Source of the DNA: Boswellia sacra
Taxonomy: Eukaryota > Streptophyta > Magnoliopsida > Sapindales > Burseraceae
Reading direction: 5' to 3'
Length of the DNA stretch: 64,000 bases
Assembly (NCBI GenBank): GCA_013180625.2
Contig: SNVD02000262.1
Span: 1-64,000, forward strand
Each line of letters begins with the position of its first letter. Position 1 is the stretch's first letter. The notes beneath the pieces were generated by a model that worked only from the letters and a program-made list of their open reading frames with translations, searched no databases and was not told the DNA's origin. Position numbers and translations under genes: made by a program. Shown here piece by piece: positions 1 to 12,393 of this stretch.

Positions 1-429
1 GGAATAATCAAATTAAACACAAGAAAAGAAAAGAAAAGACAAGAAAAGAAAAGAAAATAGAGACACATAAAAGAAATAAAAACACAAGAGCAAATGAAAG
101 TCAAAAACAAGCAACAAAGCAAATAAGACAAATGGCAAAGAGAGATAAAACCTGATCAATTATAATAGCCTATGAGAGGAATCTCCTCGAAACACAAAAA
201 TTGATCAATACTACCTTCTTTTCTTTGTCTCTTTGTATTTATATTTCAAAAACATTGGGTTGCCTCCCAATAAGCGCTTGGTTTAACGTCCTCAGCCTGA
301 CGTTATCTATCCTCACCCATCAAGATAAGTTGGCTCGTAGAGAGGTACCTCATCGATGTCCTGCATCACTGAATTCTCATAGTAAGGCTTCAACCTGTGC
401 CCATTCACCTTGAATACTTTATCCGTTTT
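1..429 (-). other. Post-pol untranslated region of Athila-like element 1
   Basis: This stretch has no credible gene. Read on the minus strand it matches, as an inverted copy, the sequence just after pol in element 2 (about 12640-12900), including the conserved block around GGAGGCAACCCAA and the direct pair of gacgtt motifs. It is therefore the start of the 3' non-coding part of element 1. The purine-rich AAGAAAAG repeats at 15-57 are simple sequence. The element runs off the left edge, so its cargo region and 3' LTR are not visible. Confidence 0.7.
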
Positions 430-3363
430 TTAGCTCTTGATTTCCACTGCACCATGGGGAAAAACATTAGTAATAACAAAAGGTCCAACCCATCGAGATC
501 GTAATTTACCTGGACATAACTTGAGGCGAGAATGAAATAAAAGAACTTTCTGTCCCACTTCAAAATTCTTCCTGGAGATCATTTTATCATGAAATGCCTT
601 AGTTCTCTCCTTGTAAATTCTGGAATTCTCATAGGCATCATTTCTAAGTTCTTCCAATTCTTGCAGTTGAGCTTTCCTTTGTTCTCCAGCAGCATCCATC
701 TCCATGTTACAAAGCTTTACTGCCCACCATGCTTTATGTTCGAGCTCCACTGGAAGGTGGCATGGCTTACCGTAGACTAACCTGTACGGAGACATACCAA
801 TAGGTGTCTTGTAAGCAGTCTGGTATGCCCAAAGTACATCATTCAATCGTAGGCTCCAATCTTTTCGGTTCGGATTCACTGTCTTCTCGAGAATGGACTT
901 GACTTCTCGATTTGAAAAACCCCTTCCCAAAAACCCCCTTTTTTGTGAAAACCACTAACTTTTTGTTGATGATAGGCATTAGACCCCACATTGTGAGTGG
1001 ATGTTGTATTTCTTGAGCAAGGCTTCAAATGATTTGTTACAGAAGTGTGTCCCTCTGTCACTAATCATGGCTCTTGGTGTTCCAATCTCGCAAAAATGTT
1101 AGATTTCACAAAATCTACAACAACTTTAGAATCATTAGTTCTCGTAGCTCTTGCTTCCACCCATTTAGGAACATAATCCACAGCAAGTATAATGTAAACA
1201 TTACCAAAAGAATGAAGTAAAAGGACCCATGAAATCAATACCCACCCCAAACATCAAAAAATCTCAACAACAATATAGGGGTTTGTGGCATTTGATTTTT
1301 GGTACTTAAATTCCCTGTCCCCTTTACAACGATCACAGGCTTTGCAAATATATAAGTGCATCTTTGAACAATGATGGCCAGTAGAATCGCACATCAAGAA
1401 GATTTCAACCGGGCTGGTTCTTTTTGGTCCAAAGTGACCGCCACATGCATAAGAATGACAGAAGGTCAAAATTGAATTAAATTCAGATTCAGAAACACAC
1501 CTTCTTATCACTTGATCAGAACAATGCTTTCATAAGTATGGATCATCCCATATGTAATATTTGGCAATGTTTTTAATCTTGTCTCTTTGAGCTCGAGTCC
1601 AGTCATGTGGTAGCTTCTTGGTAACTAAGTAATTAACAATATCTGCATACCAAAGGGCTGCTACATGTAGAGACAGCAATTGTTCATCCGGAAAACTTTC
1701 TTGTAATGGCAGTACATCCTCGTCATGGACAATGCGACTGAGATGGTCTGCAACTAAGTTTTCACTTCCCTTCTTATCTATGATCTCCAAGTCAAATTCC
1801 TGTAAAAGGAGTATCCACCTGATAAGCCTTGGTTTTGCATCTTTCTTTGTGAGCAAGTACCTCAAAGCTGCATGATCAGAATCAACGGTTACTTTAGTAC
1901 CAATCACAATAAGCTCGAAACTTTTCTAAAGCAAATAACCGCTGCACTCTTTCCTCAGTGGTAGAATACACCCAAATTAAGATTGAGCATCATTTAAAGT
2001 CCGAGGATGCGTAAATACAATGGCATGTGGACTCTGCCTTTCTTTGAACCCAAAACGGCACCCACAGCATAATCACTACGCTCACACATGATCTCTAATG
2101 GATGATTCCAATTTGGAGGATGGATTATTGGAGCTGTGAAGTCAAGGTTTCCATTCAGTTTCTCAAATGCCTCTTTGCATTTCCTCATCAAATTCACAGC
2201 CTACATCATTCTGTCAATAATCCGCCTAGAGGAATCTATCTTCCAGAAAATCTTTGCAATGAATCGACGTAGTAAACCTGCATGACCAGAAACGAACAAT
2301 ATCCCGCACACTTGTGGGAAGGGGTAAGGAAACATATAAGATCTATCGTTGGATTTATCACTTCTATAGCCTTAAGCAGAAATACATTCCCAAAACTATA
2401 CACTGATCTACCATAAAATGACATTTCTCCCAATTCAGAACAAGGTTAGTTTCTATACATCTTTGAAGTATAAGGGTAAGGTTGTCAAGGCATTTATCAA
2501 AAGAATCACCAAAAACACTAAAGTCATCCATAAATACCTCAATAATGTTCTCAACATAATCAGAGAACATACTTACCATACACCTTTGGAAAGTGGCAGG
2601 GGCATTGCAAAGACCGAATGGCATGCGTCGATAGGCAAATGTACCGAATGGGCATGTGAATGTAGTTTTCTCTTGATCCTCAGGGGCAATGACAATCTAA
2701 TTATATCCTGAATAGCCATCAAGAAAACAATAATGAGAATGACCTGCTAATCTCTCCAGCATTTGATCAATGAATGGCAAAGGAAAGTGATCCTTGCGAG
2801 TTGCAGAATTGAGCTTGCGATAATCAATACAAACTCGCCACCCGGTTTGGATACGAGTGGGAACTAGCTCATTATTGTCATTCTTAACCACCGTAACACC
2901 AGATTTCTTTGAAACGACTTGGACTGGACTTACCCACTTGCTATCCGAAATTAGATAAATCACACCCACATCTAACAATTTCAGGATTTCTTTCTTGACA
3001 ACTTCCATCATTGGAGGATTCAACCTCCGCTGTGCTTCTCGAATGGGCTTGGATCCTTCTTCTAATAAGATACGGTGCATGCATATGGCTGGGCTAATAC
3101 CTTTGATGTCAGCAATTGTCCACCCAATGGCTGTTTTGTGATCTCGAAGCACTCGAATGAGTTTTTCTTCTTGTAATGGTGTAAGGCCCTTGGCTATTAT
3201 GACTGGCAAAGTATCCTTCTCACCCAAGAATACATACTTCAAATGTTCTGGAAGAGGCTTATGCTCCAAGGTAGGGGCTTTCATCACAGAAGGAAGAATT
3301 TTCTCATTAGATAAAGGCAATTCACTGTACGCAACATTCAACCTGTTTGGTGGTGATAGTTAA
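430..3363 (-). pseudogene. Element 1 pol: reverse transcriptase, RNase H, integrase (decayed)
   Basis: This would copy the element's RNA into DNA and integrate it. Going right to left: RT with LDGYSGYN near 2700 and the catalytic FMDD box near 2525, RNase H around 1530-2200, the integrase zinc-binding region around 1254-1511, the integrase core near 900-1250, and the integrase C-terminal part at 430-930. The reading frame is broken into at least six pieces by stops and indels, for example around 2230-2430 and 940-1060. Element 2 carries the same domains in one open frame, which makes the breaks easy to locate. No function is expected. Confidence 0.88.
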
Positions 3364-4458
3364 TAGTCGCTCCAACTTGCCACGCTTCCGTCCACTTCTT
3401 AGACCAACATGTATCAACTTTTCCTGGTTCTTTGGAAACTTTCTTCCTTATGTGTTTCACTAATGGCTACTTCCAATTCATCTTTGCAGAGTTCATTTCA
3501 AAAATTGTTGTGTCAAAAAATCATGACATCAAAACTGCAAAAACAGAATGCAAGTCACTATGATAGGGTACCCTCATTGCCTCAAAAATATTAAAACGGA
3601 TCACCTCGCCATCAAATTCCATGGTGAGAGTGCCATCATGAACATCAATCTTAGTTCGGGCAGTTTTCAAGAATGGTCTCCCCAAAAGAATCGTTGTTGG
3701 ATTGAGAGATGTCTCATCCTCCATTTCAAGAACATAAAAGTCTGCTGGAAATACCAATTGATTCACCTGCACAAGCACATCTTCCACAACTCCCTTAGGA
3801 TATGCATTAGAACGATCAGCAAGTTAAATTACAATACCAGTTTTCGCAAGAGGTCCAAGATTCAAAGAAGCATAAATAGAATATGGCATGACATTAATAG
3901 ATGCTCCTAACTCTAACATAGCTCTTTCAAACTTGGTATTACCAATGGTGCATGGAATGGTGAACGTACCTGGATCTTTGCATTTCGGGGGAATTTTTCT
4001 TTGCAATACAGCTGAAACATTTTCCCCCACACTTACCTTCTCATTTCCTTTCAACTTCCTCTTGTTGGTGCATAACTCTTTCAGAAATTTTGCATCACGA
4101 GGCACTTGCTTGATAGCATCCAGAAGTGGTATGTTTACCTCGATCTTGCGAAAAGTTTCTAGGATTTCTTTTTCTTGTTCCTCCTTCCTTGATTTTGCAA
4201 ATCTGCTAGGAAAAGGTGGAGGAGTAACATATGAAGGAATATGGGTTTTAGGATTTACCTTAGAAGATGATGTTTTATTCATGGTGGGAGTGGTGTCATC
4301 CCCTTCATCAGTTTGTGATTTCTTTGGTGGAATCTCTAATTGCTTCCCACTTCTCAAAGTTAAAGCACTAGCATTCTCTCTTGGATTGATCACCGGCTGA
4401 GAAGGTAATTTTCCTGAGCTTTGACTCTCAAATTTGCTCATGTTAGTGGCTAATTGTC
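3364..4458 (-). pseudogene. Element 1 protease region and gag-pol linker (decayed)
   Basis: This covers the retroviral-type aspartic protease and its flanks. On the minus strand the protease core is visible near 3860-3930 as LGASINVMPYS; the catalytic aspartate expected before LGAS is replaced by glutamate (ELGAS), whereas element 2 has DLGAS. The second protease motif ILLGRPFL lies near 3680-3700. A lysine- and proline-rich linker occupies about 4100-4400. Frameshifts near 3800 and 3365-3520 separate it from RT. The Asp-to-Glu change alone would probably abolish cleavage. Confidence 0.8.
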
Positions 4459-5765
4459 CTATTTGGCTTTCCAAGTTTTGGATACTTGCCCTAGTTTCCT
4501 GCTGAAATTGCATTGTGTTAGTGGCAAGTGCTTTAACAATATCCTCAAGAGACGTACCTGAATTTTGTGGAGCTGGTTGCGGTGCGGTGCTGGTTGTGGT
4601 GTTGGTGGTGGTTGTGCTTGAAATGGTTGCTGCACCCTTGGTTGATTGAAACCTGGTGGTCGATTTGGTATGGCATTTGGGACAATTGTTTGACGATTCG
4701 CATATCTTAAATTAGGGTGATCTCTCCATCCAGCATTGTAAGTATTGGAGAAAGTGTCATACCTTTGCCTTGGTTGTCCTGGAAATCCACCCATGGCATT
4801 GGCTTGTTCTGTATCTCCTTCTTGCAAAGTTGGACACATGTCAGTTGGCTGGTCCATGGCAGAACATACCCCACATGCATAAGATTGCTGCATATGTCCT
4901 ACAGCCATTTTTTTAACAAGAGAGGTTAGTTCACAAAGTTGTTGTCAATATTGAAGTACTTACCTCATTTACTCTTTTTGGTAGTTGTGGCTCAAATTGA
5001 TTGTCTGAATTTTGGGAGTTCACTGCCAGTCACTAATCAAACGTCTTGCAACTCGGTTTTTATTAAATAGTGCTACAACCACTAGCAGCATCAATGATAC
5101 TCCTTTCCATTGGGTTAAGAGACCCTCATAGAAATATTGAATTAGGAGTCCATCACTAAATTGGTGGTTTGGACAGCTAGCACATAACCTCTTAAATCTC
5201 TCCCAATATTCATGAAGTGATTCTCCATTGTGTTGTCGAATGCCACTAAAATCTATTCTAATATTTGTAACTTTCGAGGCTGGAAAGTATTTCTCCAAAA
5301 AGAGTTTACTAATCTCATTCCAAGTGGTAATTGTACCTGGTGGTAGATAGTATAGCCAATCTTTTGCCGAATCTGCTAATGAGAATGTGAAGGCTCTCAA
5401 TTTAATTTGCTCTTCAGAAACACGGGTGGCTTATACTTGAGCATACCACATGAAATTCTTTGAGGTGTTTGTTCGGATCTCTCCTGCAAAACCCCTTGAA
5501 CTGTAGGTAAGAGAGAATCAGTCCAGATGAAGTTTTCAAATCTATCTCAGGAATTGGTGCTTATTGCATAGCGGTTGTGATCAATAATTGGAGCAAACCG
5601 ACTAACTCCTTAAGAGTTCGATCGTTTTCATCGCCCATTGCTTCTGATTCAGATTTTATTAAACTGCAAGAAGATGGTAGGGAAGTATGTCGTGCAAGGT
5701 CAATTCTGGAGGTGGAGTTAAAATTGACCGATTTAGCCTTAAATTCGAGGATTGGAGAAACTCCT
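4459..5765 (-). pseudogene. Element 1 gag (decayed)
   Basis: Nucleocapsid and capsid protein of the Athila-like element. The capsid part lies at about 5020-5400 on the minus strand, with the Athila-type phrases DWLYYLPPGTITTWNE and ESLHEYWERFKRLC. A zinc knuckle, CGVCSAMDQPTDMC (Cys-Cys-His-Cys with the histidine replaced by Gln), lies near 4840-4880. The N-terminal part is at about 5400-5765. Several frameshifts and stops break it. The sister gag in element 2 keeps the zinc-knuckle histidine, so the loss is specific to this copy. Confidence 0.82.
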
Positions 5766-5887
5766 TAATTCTCTTAAGTCGTTGATCCGCTTCTCCTTCG
5801 GACATAAAAGCCTAAACACAAACAATCAGGAAATAACAATCAAGAATCAGTAGTAAAAACAGAATAACAAATTGATTAGAAAATCAA

Positions 5888-5905
5888 CCCCCGGCAACGG
5901 CGCCA
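5888..5905 (-). promoter_or_regulatory. Primer-binding site, element 1
   Basis: On the minus strand this reads TGGCGCCGTTGCCGGGGG, six bases inside the LTR end. It is the tRNA-primer complement common in Athila/Tat-type plant elements. It fixes the element's orientation (minus) and identifies the LTR at 5912-7334 as the 5' one. Confidence 0.85.
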
Positions 5906-5911
5906 AAAACT

Positions 5912-7334
5912 TGATGCGTTCGAAACTAGCAAGTATACTAGTCGCAGAAGTAATAAAGTGATGAGTGAGATATCGTTCCCACGAGGATTGATTCTAATTA
6001 AATTTGTTATTTTTCAGCAACAATAAACTAAATGTGGGGGGTTTTGTTGAATGATTAATTAAACTGAATACGAAGGCAAATAAAGAATAACACAACACAA
6101 TATTAAATGAATTGAAAATTCAATGAGAGACACTTGGTTAAGGGTTCTTTCTCTGCCACAAGATATGAATTTTTGAATTAACATAGAATTGTAATCCAAT
6201 TACAGCATTGAAGTTATCAACCGTAGATAACAACAAGCTCTGTTATCCCAATCTTTCCTTACTTTGGTGTTAAATAAAACAAGCTCTTTATTTAATCTCT
6301 ATCCATTAAACAACCTAGAACAAGCTCTCTGAGTTTAAATCAATGGAAGCATTACGATGAGAAAGATAGGTTGATCTAAGCAATAATCACACAAGTTCGG
6401 ATTATTTAACCTAGGTTGTATTTTCCAATTGCAATCTCTGATCACAATTTTGCTACTAATGATTGGAAATTCATGACAATTACGGATCAAGAGTTCTAAT
6501 CTAGCAATAGACAACAACAGATTATATTCAGTTGGCCATTCCAAATACAATCAGTAAGCAATCATAAGCATTAGATATGGGAAAATACAAGCAACTTCAA
6601 TTAGAGAATTGGATAACAATTTCTTACCCAATCAACTCAAAAAATCCATATCAAGGGCTTTGAAATCACCCTCAACCAATTCAGATTTAGTTACACATAT
6701 TCAATCAGAATAACAAACACAATACAGAGAAATTCCAGAATTGAAAAGGAAAGAAAGAACTTAGCAAATTCTTTGAAAATCTTCTTTGTAGATGAATCTT
6801 CTTGGAATTGTAGTTCCTCCTCTTTCAAAATCTTCTTTCTCCTTCAAGAACTCTAAGGGATGAGAGAAATCCAGAAATGCAGCCTCCTCCCACGTTTTCC
6901 CTCCTCAAGTTATCAAAATAAAACCCTAAAATGTGTTTAAATACTCTGCTACAGTAACCTGCTACAGTGTCCCGTATTATAATGCTACAGTGATTTGTGG
7001 AATTACGTTTCTATACTTCTCACACTGTTTTGATTACAACTTTTGGTACACTGAATGGATTTATAAACCGTAAATTTCTCCAGAAAAAAGACTTCGAGAG
7101 CTTTCCAACGGTATATAACATGTCGTCGGGTTCATTGTATATCAATACAATTAAATCCGAGAAGATCACTGACTAGAAGAGGTGAAAATGAAGGGTTTTA
7201 CTCCATTTTTGTGCAAGTTGCTCCAAAACTCCTACAAACATCAAAACCACACAAAAACATAAAAATACCAAGGAATATAGCAAAGAAACATGGACGAATT
7301 GATATAAAAGTAATACATAAATAGACACCTATCA
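5912..7334 (-). repeat. 5' LTR of element 1
   Basis: About 1423 bp bounded by TG...CA (plus-strand TGATGCG...CCTATCA). It is an inverted copy of the LTR at 17020-18429, with matching termini and matching internal blocks such as the gctacagt repeats near 6950-6990. It should contain the element promoter and polyadenylation signal; I did not pin these down. Short open frames here are chance. Confidence 0.88.
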
Positions 7335-7399
7335 TTGACCTTGCACGACATACTTCCCTCCCATCTTCTTGCAGTTCAATCAAATCTGAATCGGAAGCA

Positions 7400-9006
7400 A
7401 TGGCGATGGAAAACGATCAGACTCTTAAGGAGTTAGCGGCTCCAATTATTGATCAACAACCGCTATGCATAAGCACCAATTCTGAGATAAATTTTGAACT
7501 TAAATCTGGACTGATTCATCTCTTGCCTACATTTCATGGTTTTGCAGGAGATGATCCGAACAAACACCTCAAAGAATTTCATGTGGTATGCTCAAGTATG
7601 AAGCCAACCGGCGTTTTTGAAGAGCAAATTAAATTGAGAGCTTTCCCATTCTCATTAGCAGATTCGACAAAAGATTGGCTATACTATCTACCACCAGGTA
7701 CCATTACCACATGGAATGAGATGAGTAAACTCTTTTTGGAGAAATACTTTCCAGCCTCAAAAGTTACAAATATTAGAAAAGATATTAGTAGCATTCGACA
7801 ACACAATGGAGAATCACTTCACGAATATTGGGAGAGATTTAAAAGGTTATGTGCTAGCTGTCCAAACCATCAAATTAGTGATGGACTCCTAATTCAATAT
7901 TTCTATCAGGGTCTCTTACCAATGGAAAGGAGTATCATTGATGCTGCTAGTGGTGGAGCACTAGTTAATAAAACACCGAACGTTGCAAGACGTTTGATTA
8001 GTGACATGGCAGCGAACTCCCAACAATTCAGCAGTCAATTTGAGCCACAACTACCAAAAAGAGTAAATGAGGTAAGTACTTCAACATTGAACATCAACTT
8101 TCTGAACTTACCTCTCTTGTAAAAAAAATGGCTGTAGGACATATGCAGCAATCTTATGCATGTGGGGTATGTTCTGCCATGGATCATCCAACCGACATGT
8201 GTCCAACTTTGCAAGAAGGAGATACAGAACAAGCCAATGCCATGGGTGGATTTCCAGGACAACCAAGGCAAAGGTATGACCCTTTCTCCAATACTTACAA
8301 TGCTGGATGGAGAGATCACCCTAATTTAAGATATGCGAATCGTCAACCAATTTCCCCAAATGCCATACCAAATCGACCACCAGGTTTCAATCAACCAAGG
8401 GTGCAGCAAACATTTCAAGCACAACCACAACTAGCACCACAACCAGCTCCACAAAATTCAGGTATGTCTCTCCAGGATATTGTTAAAGCACTTGCCACTA
8501 ACACAATGCAATTTTAGCAGGAAACTAGGGCAAGTATCCAAAACCTGGAAAATCAAATGGGACAATTGGCACTAACATGAGCAAATTTGAGAGTCAAAGC
8601 TCAGGAAAATTACCTTCTCAGCCGGTGATCAATCCAAGAGAGAATGCTAGTGTCTGTAACTTTGAGAAGTGGGAAGCAATTAGAGATTCCACCAAGAAAT
8701 CACAAACTGATGAAGGGGAGACACCACTCCCACCATGAATAAAACATCATCTTCTAAGGTTAAACCTAAAACCCATATTCCTTCATATGTTACCCTCCAC
8801 TTTTCCATCAGATTTGCAAAATCAAGGAAGAGGAGGAACAAGAACAAGAAATCTTGGGAAAACTTTTCGCCAAGATCGAGGTAAACATACCATTTTGATG
8901 GTATCAAGCAAGTGCCTCGTTCTGCAAAAATTCTCAAAGGTTATGCACCAACAAGAGGAAGTGAAAGAAATGAGAAAGTAAGTGTGGGGAAAATGTTTCA
9001 GATGTA
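7400..9006 (+). pseudogene. Element 2 gag (frameshifted)
   Basis: The capsid part is open from 7400 to 8122: leader, then TFHGFAGDDPNKHLKEFH, DWLYYLPPGTITTWNE and ESLHEYWERFKRLC, the Athila-type retrotransposon gag domain. The frame shifts near 8100, and the nucleocapsid part (8128-8517) carries the zinc knuckle CGVCSAMDHPTDMC (CCHC). A TAG at about 8515 replaces the CAG found in element 1. Between 8520 and 9006 several further indels break the linker. The ATG at 7400 is the first in frame; element 1 has a homologous leader upstream. Confidence 0.85.
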
Positions 9007-9345
9007 TTGCAAAAAAAAATTCCTCCGAAATGCAAAGATCCAGGTACGTTCACCATTCCATGCACCATTGGTAATACCAAGTTTGAAAGAGCTATGTTAG
9101 ATTTAGGAGCATCTATTAATGTCATGCCATATTCTATTTATGCTTCTTGGAATCTTGGACCCCTTGCGGAAACTGGTATTGTAATTCAACTTGCTGATCG
9201 TTCTAATGCATATCCAAAGGGAGTTGTGGAAGATGTGCTTGTGCAGGTAAATCAATTGGTTTTCCAGCAGACTTCTATGTTCTGGAAATGGAGGATGAGA
9301 CATCTCCCAATCCAACACCGATTCTTTTGGGGAGGCCATTCTTGA
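9007..9345 (+). pseudogene. Element 2 aspartic protease (frameshifted from pol)
   Basis: Retroviral-type aspartic protease that would cut the gag-pol polyprotein. The core reads AMLDLGASINVMPYSIYAS with the catalytic Asp in DLGAS near 9105. The partner motif ILLGRPFL falls in the next frame at about 9320-9345, so an indel near 9260-9290 separates the protease from the long pol frame. In size and motif order it matches the family apart from that break. Confidence 0.8.
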
Positions 9346-12344
9346 AAACTGCCCGAACGAAGATTGATGTTCATGATGGCACTCTCACCATGGAGTTTGA
9401 TGGCGAGGTGATTCGTTTCAATATTTTTAAGGCAATGAGGTACCCTAGTGACTTGCATTCTGTTTTTGCAGTTGATGTTATTGATTCTTTGGCACAACAA
9501 CTTTTTGAGTTAACTCGCAAGGATGCATTGGAAGTAGCCATTAGTGAGCACATTGGGGCAGAAAATTCCAGAGAATCGAGGAAGTTGATACAAGTGTATA
9601 AAGAAGTGGAGGAAGCTGTGGCAAGCTTGGATGAGACTATAGCTATCACCACAAACAGGTATGATGTTTCGTACATTGAATTGCCTTTATCTAATGAGAA
9701 ACTTCTACCTTCCGTGATGAAAGCACCTGCCTTGGAGCTTAAGCCTCTTCCAGATCATTTGAAGCATGTATTCCTAGGTGAGAAAGATACTTTGCCAGTC
9801 ATAATAGCAAAGGGTCTTGCACCATTACAAGAAGAGAAACTCATCCGAGTGCTCCGAGATCACAAAACGGCCATTGGGTGGACAGTCGCTGACATCAAAG
9901 GTATTAGTCCAGCCGTATGCATGCACCGCATCTTGTTAGAAGAGGGATCCAAGCCCACTAGAGAAGCACAGCGGAGGTTGAATCCTCCCATGATGGAAGT
10001 TGTCAAGAAAGAAATCCTGAAATTGTTAGATGTGGGTGTGATTTATCCAATTTCGGACAGCAAGTGGGTGAGTCCAGTCCAAGTTGTTCCGAAGAAATCT
10101 GGTGTTACGGTGGTTAAGAATGACAATAATGAGCTAGTTCCCACTCGTATCCAAACCGGGTGGCGAGTTTGTATTGATTATCGAAAGCTCAATTCTGCAA
10201 CTCGCAAGGATCACTTTCCTTTGCCATTCATTGATCAAATGCTGGAGAGATTAGCAGGTCATTCTCATTATTGTTTTCTTGATGGCTATTCAGGATATAA
10301 TCAGATTGTCATTGCCCCTGAGGATCAAGAGAAAACTACATTCACATGCCCATTCGGTACATTTGCCTATCGACGCATGCCATTCGGTCTTTGCAATGCC
10401 CCTGCCACTTTCCAAAGGTGTATGGTAAGTATTTTCTCTGATTATGTTGAGAACATTATTGAGGTATTTATGGATGACTTTAGTGTTTTTGGTGATTCTT
10501 TTGATAAATGCCTTGACAACCTTACCCTTATACTTCAAAGATGTATAGAAACTAACCTTGTTCTGAATTGGGAGAAATGTCATTTTATGGTAGATCAGGG
10601 TATAGTTTTGGGACATGTTATTTCTGCTAAGGGTATAGAGGTTGATAAATCCAAGATAGATCTTATATGTTCCTTACCACCTCCCACAAGTGTGCGGGAT
10701 ATTCGTTCGTTTCTTGGTCATGCAGGTTTTTATCGTAGATTCATCAAAGATTTCTCGAAGATAGCATTGCCCCTATGCAGATTATTACAGAATGATGTGG
10801 CCTTTGAATTTGATGAGAAATGCAAAGAGGCATTTGAGAAACTGAAGGAACTCTTGACTTCGGCTCCAGTAATCCAATCTCCGAATTGGAATCATCCATT
10901 CGAGATCATGTGCGATGCAAGTGACTACGCTGTGGGTGCCGTTTTGGGTCAACGAATTGGCAAAATTCCACATGCCATTTACTATGCATCTCGGACTTTA
11001 AATGATGCTCAACTTAATTATTCTACCACTGAGAAAGAGCTGCTAGCGGTTATTTTTGCTTTAGAAAAGTTTCGATCTTATTTGATTGGTACTAAAGTAA
11101 CCGTTTATTCTGATCATGCAGCTTTGAGGTACTTGCTCACAAAGAAAGATGCTAAACCAAGGCTTATCAGGTGGATACTCCTTTTACAGGAATTTGACTT
11201 GGAAATCAAAGACAAGAAGGGAAGTGAAAACTTAGTTGCAGACCATCTCAGTCGCATTGTCCATGATAAGAATGCACTGCCATTACAAGAAAGTTTTCCA
11301 GATGAACAATTGTTGTCTCTAAATGTAGTAGCCCCTTGGTATGCAGATATTGTCAACTACTTAGTTACCAAAAAGCTACCACATGACTTGACTCGAGCTC
11401 AAAGAGACAAGATCAAGAACATTGCCAAGTATTACATATGGGATGATCCGTACTTATGGAAGCATTGTTCTGACCAAGTGATAAGAAGGTGCATTTCTGA
11501 ATCTGAATTTAATTCAATTTTAACCTTCTGTCATTCTTATGCATGTGGAGGTCATTTCGGACCAAAAAGAACAGCCCTTAAAGTTCTTGATTGTGGATTC
11601 TACTGGCCATCATTGTTCAAAGATGCATATCTGTTCTGCAAAGCTTGTGACCGTTGTCAAAGGACAGGTAATTTAAGTGCCAAAAATCAAATGCCACAAA
11701 CCCCTATACTTATTGTCGAGATTTTTGATGTGTGGGGTATTGATTTCATGGGTCCTTTTCCTTCATCTTTTGGTAATATTTACATTATACTTGCTGTGGA
11801 TTATGTTTCTAAATGGGTGGAAGCAAAAGCTACGAGAACTAATGATTCTAAAGTTGTTGTAGATTTTGTGAAATCTAACATTTTTGCGAGATTTGGAACA
11901 CCAAGAGCCATGATAAGCGATAGAGGGACACACTTCTGCAACAGATCATTTGAAGCCTTGCTCAAAAAATACAACATCACTCACAAGGTGTCTACTGCCT
12001 ATCATCCACAAACAAGTGGTCAAGTTGAAGTTTTAAATCGAGAAGTCAAGTCCATTCTCGAGAAGACAGTGAATCCGAACAGAAAAGATTGGAGCCTACG
12101 ACTTAATGATGCACTTTGGGCATACCGAACTGCTTACAAGACACCTATTGGTATGTCTCCGTACAGGTTAGTCTATGGTAAGCCATGTCACCTTCCGTTA
12201 GAGCTCGAACACAAAGCATGGTGGGCAGTAAAGCTTTGTAACATGGAGATGGATGCTGCTGGAGAACAAAGGAAGCTTCAACTGCAAGAATTGGAAGAAC
12301 TTAGAAATGATGCCATGATATTCCAGCATTTTATACAAGGATAG
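9288..12344 (+). CDS. Element 2 pol: RT, RNase H, integrase (1018-codon frame)
   Basis: Open frame with all main pol domains. Protease tail ILLGRPFL is near residue 10; RT spans about 200-470 with [25 protein letters not shown] and the catalytic FMDD box near residue 393. RNase H has [13 protein letters not shown] near 542 and the typical TEKELLAV. The integrase zinc finger has its His residues near 748-755 and CKACDRC near 785. The catalytic core shows IDFMGPF (818), DRGTHF (879) and a downstream Glu near 915. The frame ends early: a long A-rich run at 12350-12393 disrupts the integrase C-terminus. Upstream it is out of frame with the protease. Enzymatic domains look intact, but the polyprotein cannot be made as a whole from this copy. 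Confidence 0.93.
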   Translation: MEDETSPNPTPILLGRPFLKTARTKIDVHDGTLTMEFDGEVIRFNIFKAMRYPSDLHSVFAVDVIDSLAQQLFELTRKDALEVAISEHIGAENSRESRKLIQVYKEVEEAVASLDETIAITTNRYDVSYIELPLSNEKLLPSVMKAPALELKPLPDHLKHVFLGEKDTLPVIIAKGLAPLQEEKLIRVLRDHKTAIGWTVADIKGISPAVCMHRILLEEGSKPTREAQRRLNPPMMEVVKKEILKLLDVGVIYPISDSKWVSPVQVVPKKSGVTVVKNDNNELVPTRIQTGWRVCIDYRKLNSATRKDHFPLPFIDQMLERLAGHSHYCFLDGYSGYNQIVIAPEDQEKTTFTCPFGTFAYRRMPFGLCNAPATFQRCMVSIFSDYVENIIEVFMDDFSVFGDSFDKCLDNLTLILQRCIETNLVLNWEKCHFMVDQGIVLGHVISAKGIEVDKSKIDLICSLPPPTSVRDIRSFLGHAGFYRRFIKDFSKIALPLCRLLQNDVAFEFDEKCKEAFEKLKELLTSAPVIQSPNWNHPFEIMCDASDYAVGAVLGQRIGKIPHAIYYASRTLNDAQLNYSTTEKELLAVIFALEKFRSYLIGTKVTVYSDHAALRYLLTKKDAKPRLIRWILLLQEFDLEIKDKKGSENLVADHLSRIVHDKNALPLQESFPDEQLLSLNVVAPWYADIVNYLVTKKLPHDLTRAQRDKIKNIAKYYIWDDPYLWKHCSDQVIRRCISESEFNSILTFCHSYACGGHFGPKRTALKVLDCGFYWPSLFKDAYLFCKACDRCQRTGNLSAKNQMPQTPILIVEIFDVWGIDFMGPFPSSFGNIYIILAVDYVSKWVEAKATRTNDSKVVVDFVKSNIFARFGTPRAMISDRGTHFCNRSFEALLKKYNITHKVSTAYHPQTSGQVEVLNREVKSILEKTVNPNRKDWSLRLNDALWAYRTAYKTPIGMSPYRLVYGKPCHLPLELEHKAWWAVKLCNMEMDAAGEQRKLQLQELEELRNDAMIFQHFIQG

Positions 12345-12393
12345 AACTAAGGAAGAAAAAAAAAAAAAAAAGAAAAAAAAAAAAAAAAAAAAA
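12345..12393 (+). repeat. A-rich simple sequence interrupting the integrase C-terminus
   Basis: Two runs of A separated by a G, within a stretch that in element 1 is an ordinary integrase coding sequence. It looks like expansion of a short A-rich patch, with the flanking frame also damaged. Confidence 0.8.

Larger units (their letters stand above)
1..7334 (-). mobile_element. Athila-like Ty3/gypsy element 1 (partial, minus strand)
   Basis: A long-terminal-repeat retrotransposon read right to left: 5' LTR (7334-5912), primer-binding site, gag, protease, reverse transcriptase/RNase H, integrase, then untranslated DNA to the left edge. The lineage call rests on the Athila-type gag (the phrase TITTWNE and the zinc knuckle), the PBS sequence and the guanine-rich motifs in the sister copy. 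Many stops and frameshifts show it is dead. It abuts the leader/gag start of element 2 at 7334/7335, which fits insertion of element 1 into element 2's leader, with element 2's own 5' LTR lying left of the window. A target duplication cannot be checked because the left end is missing. Confidence 0.85.

Noticed and set aside
2418..2711. Plus-strand ORF opposite the element 1 RT, also at 10290-10616 on the minus strand opposite element 2 RT
   Set aside because: Antisense shadow of conserved RT codons; its recurrence is explained by RT conservation.
7198..7383. Minus-strand ORF across the LTR and gag junction
   Set aside because: It spans the boundary between element 1's LTR and element 2's leader and matches no protein.
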